The notes under the pieces were generated by a model, which did no database searches, was not told the DNA's origin, and was given only the letters and a program-made list of their open reading frames with translations. A stretch of 8,035 bases of DNA, from assembly GCA_015231665.1 (NCBI GenBank), contig JADGBD010000016.1:9252-17286 (forward strand), written 5' to 3'. This document shows, piece after piece, positions 1-6,738 of this stretch (position 1 is its first letter; each line of letters starts with the position of its first letter). The stretch comes from Gammaproteobacteria bacterium. GTDB lineage: Bacteria > Pseudomonadota > Gammaproteobacteria > Chromatiales > Chromatiaceae. The position numbers and the translations under genes were made by a program.

Positions 1-2
1 GG

Positions 3-458
3 TCAGTTCCGGTTGTCGGCTAGCCTGGCAAAGGCGTCAAACAGGGCCTTGAGATAATCCAGGCTGGCCTGGGTTTGACCGACCAGGTCCTGGGATGCCT
101 TGGCGGTGGCGGCATAGTGGCCCTGATCGTCCTTGCTGACCCAGCCGAGGCCCTCCATCTGCTGCAGCTTGCGCCGCACGGTCTCGCGGGGGATGCCGCT
201 GCACTCGGCGATGGATTGCAGGTTGATCGGCTCGGGCCGCGGCTCCCGGCGGGATTCGATGAATTCATCCAGGGTGAAGCTGCTGGTTCGGCGGCAGGGC
301 AGGGTGCGCGAGCCGATGATGGCGAGGATCAGCATCAGGTCCAGATCACCGGCAAAGCCCTGACGCAAGCGAATCAGTAGCTCAGTGAAATGCTGCACAT
401 GCACCGGCCAGATTTCGCCGAAGTGTTGTTCTAGGTCGATGGGTGGGGTTTTGGGCAT
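3..458 (-). CDS. Small winged-helix DNA-binding protein, probable transcriptional regulator
   Basis: This gene encodes a 151-residue soluble protein with no signal peptide. Residues about 78-102 read as a helix-turn-helix: a helix containing QSIAECSGI, then the recognition helix PRETVRRKLQQMEGLGW. A short wing-like stretch (VSKDDQGHYAAT, about 107-118) follows. The arrangement resembles the Crp/GntR/MarR-type winged helix, but I cannot place it in a named family. The N-terminal half (about 10-60) is predicted helical and may hold a dimerisation or ligand domain; the C-terminal tail is also helical. The gene diverges from the efflux adaptor gene across a 227-nt gap with repeated CTGACC-type hexamers, which suggests it controls the pump and itself (inference). 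The ATG is at 458-456; no strong Shine-Dalgarno is visible. The stop lies 2 nt from the window edge, so the gene is complete. DNA binding is well supported; the target is not. Confidence 0.8.
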   Translation of the reverse strand: MPKTPPIDLEQHFGEIWPVHVQHFTELLIRLRQGFAGDLDLMLILAIIGSRTLPCRRTSSFTLDEFIESRREPRPEPINLQSIAECSGIPRETVRRKLQQMEGLGWVSKDDQGHYAATAKASQDLVGQTQASLDYLKALFDAFARLADNRN

Positions 459-488
459 TTTGCAGGCTCTGTGGTTTGAAAGTGGCCA

Positions 489-573
489 GCTGACAGACGG
501 TCAGCCTGTAGCCTGGATGCAGAGGAGGCCCTGCTGATGGCTGGCAGCTGGCAGCTGACCACCTGACCGCTGC
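489..573. promoter_or_regulatory. Candidate operator cluster in the divergent intergenic region
   Basis: The gap between the regulator and the adaptor gene contains a perfect inverted repeat GCTGAC-N5-GTCAGC at 489-505. Related hexamers follow: CTGACC at 555-560 and again at 563-568, and GGTCAG at 499-504 on the opposite strand. An outer GCAGC/GCTGC pair (551-555 and 569-573) brackets the two direct copies. Just upstream, CTGGCAG is repeated in tandem at 541-554. Such repeats between a divergent regulator and its target are typical operators, but no binding has been shown and I found no convincing -35/-10 pair for either gene here. Confidence 0.4.
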
Positions 574-685
574 CGAACATTCTACCCCTTGCTATGCTCT
601 GGCCGCCCATTTTGGGTGCTATCCCCCTTGCTGAGCAACTGGCACTGAACGACACTGCGATACTTGCAACCCTCAAATCAGAGCG

Positions 686-1759
686 ATGCCCAGCCTCATG
701 TCCAGTTCCCATTCCCTTCGCCGTTTGGCCGGTCTGCTTGCCGCCGCCTTGGCGCTGAGCGCCTGCCAGCAGGAAGCTCCCCCTGAGGTTACAGAAAAGA
801 TTCGGCCGGTGGCGATTTTTCAGGTGCAGGCCTGGGATCAACCCCTGCGCCTGCGCTTCCCCGGCCGGGTGCGCGCCAGTCAGCGAGCCGAGCTGGCCTT
901 TAACCTCGCTGGCAAGCTGGTGGAGCTGCCGGTGCAGGAGGGCATGCAACTGGCGGCGGGTGACCTGGTAGCCCGGCTCGATCCGGCCCGCTTCGAGACC
1001 CAGCTGGCCCAGGCCGAGGCGGAGTTCGCCCAGGCCAAGACCCAATTTGATCGGATCAACAGCCTCTGGCAGCAGAGCCAGGCAGTGGCCAAGGCCGAGC
1101 TGGATCAGCAGCAGACCCAACTCAACCTCAAGCAAGTCGCCCTGGATGCCGCCCGCAAGGAATTGGCGGACAGCCAGCTGCGAGCGCCCTTCGCCGGTCG
1201 GGTGGCCCGGCGCTGGGTGGAGAACTACCAGAACGTCCAGGCCAAGGAGGCCATCATCAGCCTGCAGGACCTATCCCAGCTGGAGGTGGTGATCCATGTG
1301 CCGGAACGCCTGGTGCGCAGCCAAAAGCGGCGCGAGTTCGGCTATGTGCGCTTTGCCGACCTGGCCGAGCCGGACCAGGCAGTGCGCCTGAAGAGCTTCG
1401 CCAGCGAGGCCGACCCCCAGACTCAGACCTACGAGGTGGTGCTGGAACTCATCCCCAGCCAGGGCAGCCGGGTGCTGCCGGGGATGGCGGTGGAGGTGCT
1501 GGCCGAGGGCGCCAATGCTGGCGCTGAGCCCAAGGAGCTGATCATCCCGCTCAAGGCGGTGCTGGTTGAGGCCGACGGCCAGCCCAAGGTTTGGGTGCTG
1601 GACCCGGAAACCGACAAGGTCAGCCTGCGCGTCATCCAGGTGGGCGATGTGCGCGATAGCCATGTGGTGGTGCAGCAGGGCCTGCAAGCCGGCGAACGCA
1701 TCGCCAGTGCCGGCATCCACCAACTGCGCGAAGGCATGCAGGTCAGGCCGCTGCCTTGA
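686..1759 (+). CDS. RND efflux periplasmic adaptor (membrane fusion protein), lipoprotein
   Basis: The 357-residue product is a HlyD/AcrA-type adaptor that would bridge an RND pump in the inner membrane to an outer-membrane channel. The N-terminus has a positively charged segment, a hydrophobic stretch and a lipobox LSAC with Cys27, so it should be lipidated. Residues about 53-97 and 164-195 form the two halves of the lipoyl/barrel-sandwich domain, containing FPGRVRASQRAEL and LRAPFAGRVARR. Between them, about 100-163, is a Gln/Ala-rich coiled-coil hairpin. A beta-barrel follows (about 198-275), with the LPGMAVEV signature, then the membrane-proximal domain to the C-terminus. Length is normal for the family. 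The start at 686 is chosen for the full basic n-region; ATG 698 is also possible, and neither has a good Shine-Dalgarno. The partner permease lies downstream across a long repeat-containing gap. Substrate is unknown. Residue +2 after Cys27 is Gln rather than the Asp that retains lipoproteins in the E. coli inner membrane. Confidence 0.92.
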   Translation: MPSLMSSSHSLRRLAGLLAAALALSACQQEAPPEVTEKIRPVAIFQVQAWDQPLRLRFPGRVRASQRAELAFNLAGKLVELPVQEGMQLAAGDLVARLDPARFETQLAQAEAEFAQAKTQFDRINSLWQQSQAVAKAELDQQQTQLNLKQVALDAARKELADSQLRAPFAGRVARRWVENYQNVQAKEAIISLQDLSQLEVVIHVPERLVRSQKRREFGYVRFADLAEPDQAVRLKSFASEADPQTQTYEVVLELIPSQGSRVLPGMAVEVLAEGANAGAEPKELIIPLKAVLVEADGQPKVWVLDPETDKVSLRVIQVGDVRDSHVVVQQGLQAGERIASAGIHQLREGMQVRPLP

Positions 1760-1776
1760 TTTGGCTTCAATCAGGA

Positions 1777-1802
1777 CGCAGAGAACGCGGAGAAGCGCAG
1801 AT
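1777..1802. repeat. Degenerate CGCAGAG-type repeat units
   Basis: Three imperfect units (CGCAGAG at 1777, CGCGGAG at 1786, CGCAGAT at 1796) follow each other with 9-10 nt spacing, 18 nt after the adaptor stop codon. They resemble the CGCAAAG units starting at 1811 and may be decayed members of the same array. They have no clear counterpart on the right side of the inverted repeat. Confidence 0.5.
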
Positions 1803-1806
1803 AACT

Positions 1807-1984
1807 GGATCGCAAAGAACGCAAAGAAGACGCAAAGGACGCAAAGAGTGATAAGGAATACCGGGCACTGTTTTGGCTTGGATCTTAAAAGGGCATCACT
1901 ACTTGGCCATTCCATGCTTTTTGTCTAGTGCAACTCACACAAAACTTTGCGCCCTTTGCGTTCCCTTTGCGCCCTTTGCGATCC
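1807..1984. repeat. Long inverted repeat of CGCAAAG units between adaptor and permease genes
   Basis: The left arm (1807-1846) starts GGAT and holds four perfect CGCAAAG units at 1811, 1820, 1831 and 1840. The right arm (1945-1984) holds four perfect CTTTGCG units at 1945, 1954, 1965 and 1974, then ATCC. Unit spacing is 9, 11, 9 in both arms, so the arms pair over 40 nt with mismatches only in the short spacers (34 of 40 positions complementary). The 98-nt centre (1847-1944) has no credible ORF; it contains a 6-bp inverted pair AGTGAT/ATCACT at 1847 and 1895. ACTGG occurs at 1804-1808 and 1986-1990, which could be a target duplication but does not fit the arm ends exactly. Transcribed as part of the pump mRNA, it would fold into a long stem. 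Likely a dispersed intergenic repeat; its function is unknown. Confidence 0.85.
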
Positions 1985-2013
1985 CACTGGGCTTGAAATA
2001 AGGCAATGACTCG

Positions 2014-5000
2014 ATGAATCTCGCCCAATACAGCCTGCTCAAGGCGCCCATTCTTTGGCTGTTGTGCCTGCTGTTGCTGGTGGGCGGCTTCATCAGCTAC
2101 CAGGGCCTGGGGCGTTTCGAGGACCCCGAGTTCGTCATCCGCCAGGCGGTGGTCACCACGCCCTATCCGGGGGCGCTGCCGAGCCAGGTGGCGGACGAGG
2201 TCACCGATGTGCTGGAGACCGCCCTGCAGCAGATGCAGGAGGTCAAGGAGATCACCTCCATCTCCCGCCAGGGCAGCTCCCAGGTCAAGGTGGAGATCGC
2301 CCTGCCGTTCGCCGGCAGCCAGGCCGAGCTGGAGCAGGTGTGGGACAAGCTGCGGCGCAAGGTGGCCGATGCCCAGCGCCGTCTGCCTCCCGGTGCCGGC
2401 CCCTCGGTGGTGAACGACGACTTTGGCGATGTCTATGCCCTGTTCTTCGCCGTCACTGGCGAGGGCTACAGCCTGAGCCAGATCCGCGACTACGTCGAGG
2501 ACCTGGAGCAAGCGCTGCAACTGGTGCCTGGGGTGGCGCGGGTCGCCACCCTGGGAGCGCCCGAAGAGGTGATATTTGTCGAGATTTCTGCAGCCAAGGC
2601 GGCCCAGCTGGGCATTCCCCTGGAGCAGATTCACCAGGCCCTGCGTCAGTTCGGCCTGACCAGCGCCGCCGGCGACCTGCGCGCCGGTAGCCAGCGGCTG
2701 CAAATCCAACCCAGCAGCCAGCGCGATTCCCTTGCCGCCATGGAACAGATTCTGCTCGCCTCCGCCGATGGTCGCCAGCTGGTGCGCCTGAAGGATCTGG
2801 CCAGCCTCAGCCGCGGCTATCGCGAGCCGCCGCGGGTGCTGTTGCGCTACGACGGCCAACCGGCCATCGGCCTGGGCATCTCCAACGTCAAGGGCGGCAA
2901 TGTGGTCAGCCTGGGCGACGGGGTGCGTGAGCGTCTGGCGCAACTGGAGGAACAGCGCCCCATCGGCATGGAGCTGAACATCATCTCCTATCAGTCGGAC
3001 TCGGTACGTGCGGCGGTGGAGGGCTTTGTCGATAACCTCATCGCCGCCCTGCTCATCGTGGTGCTGGTGCTGGTGGTCTTCATGGGCTGGCGCAGCGGGC
3101 TGATCGTCGGTGCCGTGCTGCTGCTGACGGTGGCGGCGACCCTGATCGCCATGTACCTGGACGACATCGCCATGCAGCGCATCTCCCTCGGCGCCCTGAT
3201 CATCGCCCTGGGTATGCTGGTGGACAACGCCATAGTCATCACCGACGGCATCCTGGTGCGCCTGCAGCGCGGGCAAGCGGCCGCCAAGGCGGCGGCCGAG
3301 GTGGTCAGCGCCACCCAATGGCCGCTGCTGGGCGGCACCCTGGTGGGGATTCTGGCGTTCAGCGCCATCGGCCTGTCGCCCACCGACATGGGCGAGTACG
3401 CCGGCTCCCTGTTCTGGGTCATCCTCTATTCCATGCTGTTCAGCTGGCTGTTCGCCGTTACCCTCACGCCCCTGTTCTGTGTGCGTTTCCTGCGGGTCAA
3501 GTCGGCCGCACCCGGCACGCCAGCAGCACCGCTGCCGGCCTGGATGCGGCGCTATGCCGAGCTGCTGCGCTGGATGCTGCGCCGGCGTCTGCTCAGCGGC
3601 CTGGCCCTGCTGGCGCTGTTGCTGGCGGCGCTGTTCGGCTTTGCCTATGTGCCGCCGGGCTTCATGCCGGAGTCGGCGCGGCCGCAGTTCGTCGTCGATG
3701 TCTATCTGCCCCAGGGCAGCGACATCCAGGCCAGCGCCGATGTGCTGGCGCAGATCGAGACCCAGGTGGCGGCCAAGCCGGGGGTCAGCCACATCACCAG
3801 CTTCATCGGTCAGGGCGGTCTGCGCTTCATGCTCAGCTACACGCCGGAAGACCCCAACAGCAGCTACGGCCAACTGCTGGTGGACGTGACCGATGCGCGC
3901 CAGATCGACGCCCTGGTGGCGCAGCTGCAGGAGGAATTGCCGCTGCAGCAGCCGGACGCCCAGATCAAGGTGTGGAAGTTCATGCTCGGCCGGGGCGGCG
4001 GCAAGAAGATCGAGGCCGCCTTCCAGGGCCCCGATCCCCAGGTGCTGCGGCAATTGGGTGATCAGGCCAAGGCGCTCATGGCCCAGGACCCCGGCGCCCT
4101 GGCGATTCAGGACGACTGGCGCCAGCGCGTGCCGCTGCTGCGGCCGCAGATCGATGCCCAGGCGGTGGAGCGGGCCGGGCTGGACAGCCAGATGATCCGC
4201 GATGCCCTGCAGCGCAGCTTCGGCGGCAGCCAGATTGGCCTCTACGCCGAGGGCGACCGGCTGCTGCCGATCATTTCCCGGCCACCGCCGGCAGAATCCA
4301 GTCGTGCCGATGACCTGGCCAACGTGCTGCTGTTCAGCCCTCGTGCCGAGCGAGCGGTGCCGCTGAGCCAGCTGGTCAGCGAGGTCAGTCTGGTCTGGGA
4401 GGATGCCCTGATTCGGCGTATCGATGGTGTTCCCACCCTCAAGGCCCAGGCCGACCCGGCACCGGGCGAGCTGGCCGGTAACCTGCTGCAACGGCTGCGG
4501 CCGCAACTGGAGGCCATGCCCCTGCCGCCGGGCTACGAACTGCACTGGCATGGCGAGTACAAGGCCTCGCAGGAGGCCAATCAGGGCCTGGCCCTATCCG
4601 CCCCCTACGGCTTCGGCGCCATGCTGCTGGCGGTGGTGATCATGTTCAACGCCTATCGTCAGCCGCTGGTGATCTGGCTCACCGCACCCCTGGCGCTGGT
4701 GGGTGTCACCCTGGGGCTGCTGCTGTTTCAGGCGCCTTTCGAGTTCATGGCCATCCTCGGCTTTCTCAGCCTGATCGGCATGCTGGTGAAAAACGCCATC
4801 GTTTTGGTGGATCAGGCCGATGCCGAGATCCGCGACGGCAAGCCGGGCTTCCAGGCGGTGCTGGATGCCGCCGTCAGTCGCGCCCGGCCGGTGTTCCTCG
4901 GCGCCCTCACCACCATCCTCGGGGTGGCGCCCCTGCTCGCCGATCCCTTCTTCAAGAGCATGGCGGTGACCATCATGTTCGGCCTCGCCTTCGCCACCCT

Positions 5001-5067
5001 GCTGACCCTGCTGGTGGTGCCGCTGCTCTATGTGGTGCTGTTTGGTTTGCAAGAAGAGCGGGCTTGA
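2014..5067 (+). CDS. RND (HAE1/AcrB-like) efflux permease
   Basis: The 1017-residue product is a full-length resistance-nodulation-division pump, a proton-driven inner-membrane trimer that exports drugs or other amphiphiles. The first transmembrane helix is about 10-30. A large periplasmic domain follows, then a helix bundle from about 339 to 500. Helix 7 starts near 524 and is followed by PPGFMPE and a second periplasmic domain. The last five helices run from about 866 to 1012. Proton-relay positions are visible: LVDNAIV in TM4 (Asp404, Asn405), Lys926 in LVKNAIV of TM10, and Arg956 in RARPV of TM11. The position of AcrB Asp408 is Asn here, and that of Thr978 appears to be Gly963. The start ATG has AAGG about 10 nt upstream. 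The GRFEDPEF motif near the N-terminus is typical of a non-AcrB subgroup of the family. The gene ends 4 nt before the lipase gene, so the two are co-transcribed. Substrate cannot be read from sequence. Confidence 0.96.
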   Translation: MNLAQYSLLKAPILWLLCLLLLVGGFISYQGLGRFEDPEFVIRQAVVTTPYPGALPSQVADEVTDVLETALQQMQEVKEITSISRQGSSQVKVEIALPFAGSQAELEQVWDKLRRKVADAQRRLPPGAGPSVVNDDFGDVYALFFAVTGEGYSLSQIRDYVEDLEQALQLVPGVARVATLGAPEEVIFVEISAAKAAQLGIPLEQIHQALRQFGLTSAAGDLRAGSQRLQIQPSSQRDSLAAMEQILLASADGRQLVRLKDLASLSRGYREPPRVLLRYDGQPAIGLGISNVKGGNVVSLGDGVRERLAQLEEQRPIGMELNIISYQSDSVRAAVEGFVDNLIAALLIVVLVLVVFMGWRSGLIVGAVLLLTVAATLIAMYLDDIAMQRISLGALIIALGMLVDNAIVITDGILVRLQRGQAAAKAAAEVVSATQWPLLGGTLVGILAFSAIGLSPTDMGEYAGSLFWVILYSMLFSWLFAVTLTPLFCVRFLRVKSAAPGTPAAPLPAWMRRYAELLRWMLRRRLLSGLALLALLLAALFGFAYVPPGFMPESARPQFVVDVYLPQGSDIQASADVLAQIETQVAAKPGVSHITSFIGQGGLRFMLSYTPEDPNSSYGQLLVDVTDARQIDALVAQLQEELPLQQPDAQIKVWKFMLGRGGGKKIEAAFQGPDPQVLRQLGDQAKALMAQDPGALAIQDDWRQRVPLLRPQIDAQAVERAGLDSQMIRDALQRSFGGSQIGLYAEGDRLLPIISRPPPAESSRADDLANVLLFSPRAERAVPLSQLVSEVSLVWEDALIRRIDGVPTLKAQADPAPGELAGNLLQRLRPQLEAMPLPPGYELHWHGEYKASQEANQGLALSAPYGFGAMLLAVVIMFNAYRQPLVIWLTAPLALVGVTLGLLLFQAPFEFMAILGFLSLIGMLVKNAIVLVDQADAEIRDGKPGFQAVLDAAVSRARPVFLGALTTILGVAPLLADPFFKSMAVTIMFGLAFATLLTLLVVPLLYVVLFGLQEERA

Positions 5068-5071
5068 GCCC

Positions 5072-6268
5072 ATGCACAGCTGTAAACCGCTACTGCTGTT
5101 GATCGCGCTCCTGCTGCTGCAGGCCTGCGCCAGCCCGCCACAGCGGCTGGCGCCCTTGCCGGCGCATCTGGCCCAGGTGGCGAGCATCCCTGGCATTCCC
5201 CAGGCGCGCCAGTGGGGCGATGAGGTGCCGGCCAACTTCCAGGCCTGGCTCAAGCAGCCGGAGGCCAAGCTGCGCCAGCAACAGGGCGGCATCATGCACC
5301 GGCCGCACAACTACCTGGTGATCTCCGGCGGCGGCAGCAATGGCGCCTTTGCCGCCGGCCTGCTGGTGGGCTGGACGGCGCGGGGCAACCGCCCTGAATT
5401 TCAGATTGTCACCGGCACCAGCACCGGCGCCCTGGCCGCGCCCTTCGCCTTTCTCGGCTCGAGTCAGGACGCGAAATTGCGCCAGGTCTACACCCAGTTC
5501 TCCACCCATGACCTGGTGGAGCGGCGCGGCATCTGGGACATGCTCACCGGCGATGGCCTGGTCAGTACCTCGCCGCTGCGCCGGCTCATCGCCCAACACA
5601 TCGATGCCACGATGATCACCGCCATCGCCGAGGAAGGCCGCAAGGGCCGGTCCCTGCTCATCGGCACCACCCATCTGGATGCCGCCCGGCCGGTGATCTG
5701 GGATATCACCCGCATCGCCGCCAGCCAGCAACCCGGAGCGGCAGCGCTGATCCATGAGGTGATCCTCGCCTCCGCCTCCATCCCCGGCGCCTTCCCGCCG
5801 GTGCCCATCCAGGTGGAAGCGGACGGCCGCCGCTACGACGAAGTGCATGTGGACGGTGGCGTCACCGCCCAGCTGTTTCTCACCCCGCGCGGACTGGACT
5901 GGCAGCGCATCAAGCAGCGCCTGGGGGTGAAGGGTCGGCCGCAGCTCTACGTCATTCGCAACGCCAAACTGCGCCAGGACTGGAGCAACGTGCCCCTGCG
6001 GCTGCCGCCACTGATCAGCCGCACCATTTCTACCCTGATCCTCAATCAGGGCATCGGCGACATCTCCCAGCTTTACCTGATGAGCCAGCAGCACGGCATG
6101 GATTTCCGCCTGGCGCATATCCCGCTGGACTTCAGCGAGCAGTCCGACGAGATCTTCGATCCCGACTACATGCGCAAGCTGTTTGACTTCGGCCATGCCA
6201 AGGCCCTGCACTCAGACCCCTGGATGCGGCCGGACCTGGATGCGGCCGCAGAAGCACCTTTGATTTAG
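5072..6268 (+). CDS. Patatin-like phospholipase, predicted lipoprotein
   Basis: The 398-residue product carries the patatin fold signatures: oxyanion-hole loop GGGSNG (residues 86-91), nucleophile elbow GTSTG with Ser117, and DGG with Asp261. These form the Ser-Asp dyad that hydrolyses acyl esters of phospholipids or other lipids. The start is placed at ATG 5072 because it begins a compact signal: a long Leu stretch followed by LQAC with Cys19 as the lipidated residue. An upstream in-frame start at 5030 would lie inside the permease gene and spoil the signal. Ala at +2 favours outer-membrane sorting under the E. coli rule. The gene follows the permease by 4 nt, implying one transcript and perhaps translational coupling; the nearest purine-rich stretch is AAGAAGAG at 5051-5058. 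All catalytic residues are intact. Whether it acts on the cell's own envelope lipids or on external substrates is not known. Confidence 0.93.
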   Translation: MHSCKPLLLLIALLLLQACASPPQRLAPLPAHLAQVASIPGIPQARQWGDEVPANFQAWLKQPEAKLRQQQGGIMHRPHNYLVISGGGSNGAFAAGLLVGWTARGNRPEFQIVTGTSTGALAAPFAFLGSSQDAKLRQVYTQFSTHDLVERRGIWDMLTGDGLVSTSPLRRLIAQHIDATMITAIAEEGRKGRSLLIGTTHLDAARPVIWDITRIAASQQPGAAALIHEVILASASIPGAFPPVPIQVEADGRRYDEVHVDGGVTAQLFLTPRGLDWQRIKQRLGVKGRPQLYVIRNAKLRQDWSNVPLRLPPLISRTISTLILNQGIGDISQLYLMSQQHGMDFRLAHIPLDFSEQSDEIFDPDYMRKLFDFGHAKALHSDPWMRPDLDAAAEAPLI

Positions 6269-6273
6269 ACGTT

Positions 6274-6313
6274 AAGGACGCAAAGGGGGGCTTCTTAGCG
6301 TTCGCTGCGTCCT
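6274..6313. repeat. Short inverted repeat related to the CGCAAAG element
   Basis: AGGACGCA at 6275-6282 is the exact reverse complement of TGCGTCCT at 6306-6313. The left side continues as a CGCAAAG unit (6279-6285), the same unit as in the 1807-1984 element; the right side contains GCGTTCGCTGCG. It begins 6 nt after the phospholipase stop codon. It could form a stem in the mRNA, but no T-run follows, so it is not an obvious intrinsic terminator. Confidence 0.55.
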
Positions 6314-6318
6314 GATTT

Positions 6319-6338
6319 AATCCCGGCACTGCCGGATT
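6319..6338. other. Short palindrome CCGGCA-C-TGCCGG upstream of the small secreted gene pair
   Basis: Positions 6323-6335 form a perfect 6+1+6 palindrome, and AAT/ATT outside it extends the symmetry with one bulged C. As RNA it would be a 5-bp GC stem with an ACT loop; as DNA it could be an operator. It lies 28 nt before the ATG at 6364, outside the ribosome binding site. No second copy was noticed in the window. Confidence 0.35.
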
Positions 6339-6363
6339 GGCTACACACCCTGAGGAAACCTTG

Positions 6364-6738
6364 ATGTTGAAAATACTACCCTCCCTGTTACTGGCCAGCG
6401 GCCTGCTCTTGGCCGGTGTCACCAGCCCTGTCTTGAGTACGGAAGCCGAGGCCGATGCCGAGGCGCAACTGGACGAGAGCCTGAAGCGCTTCGGCTATCT
6501 CACCGGCCTGGCCCGTGGCTGCGTGGTCGAGCAGCAACAGACCGATCTGGAGCGCGAGGCCCTGGACATCCACGCCGGCATTGGCCGCCTGCTGGGCACT
6601 GATCGCGCCTTCTTCTTCAGCTCGTCCTTTGGCTATGGCACCTCGGTGAGCCTGGAGGCCAAGGAATGCGCCGAGGTGCTGCAACGCTACGAAGAGCGCG
6701 TCGCCAAGTTCCGCAGCCAGAGCGGAGCCAAGCCATGA
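6364..6738 (+). CDS. Small exported protein of unknown function with two cysteines
   Basis: I do not recognise this 124-residue protein. Residues 1-25 form a signal peptide (charged start, Leu-rich core), with likely cleavage near SPVLS. The mature part begins with an acidic Glu/Ala stretch (about 26-40), followed by predicted helices. Two cysteines, Cys53 (RGCVVE) and Cys102 (KECAE), could form a disulfide in the periplasm. An aromatic, glycine-containing patch FFFSSSFGYG lies at about 83-92. The start is ATG 6364, because GAGG at 6352-6355 is well placed; an upstream TTG at 6337 lacks such a site. The stop overlaps the next start as ATGA (6735-6738), so translation of the two genes is probably coupled and the proteins may work together. 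The hairpin-type repeats at 6274-6338 separate it from the lipase gene, so it may have its own promoter. Confidence 0.78.
   Translation: MLKILPSLLLASGLLLAGVTSPVLSTEAEADAEAQLDESLKRFGYLTGLARGCVVEQQQTDLEREALDIHAGIGRLLGTDRAFFFSSSFGYGTSVSLEAKECAEVLQRYEERVAKFRSQSGAKP

Noticed and set aside
1811..1980. CRISPR array
   Set aside because: The units are only 7 nt with 2-4 nt spacers and occur in opposite orientations, which does not fit repeats and spacers of CRISPR size; no cas genes are nearby.
1885..4551. 888-codon open frame on the minus strand opposite the permease gene
   Set aside because: Its product is rich in Gln, His, Arg and Gly without domain logic, which is the usual shadow of a G+C-rich gene read antisense. 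The plus-strand frame encodes a complete, motif-bearing RND pump.
4594..6211. Long minus-strand open frames opposite the end of the permease gene and the lipase gene
   Set aside because: Low-complexity antisense shadows. The plus-strand genes carry clear catalytic and membrane motifs.
6274..6338. Intrinsic terminator after the lipase gene
   Set aside because: Two small stems are present, but neither is followed by a T-run.
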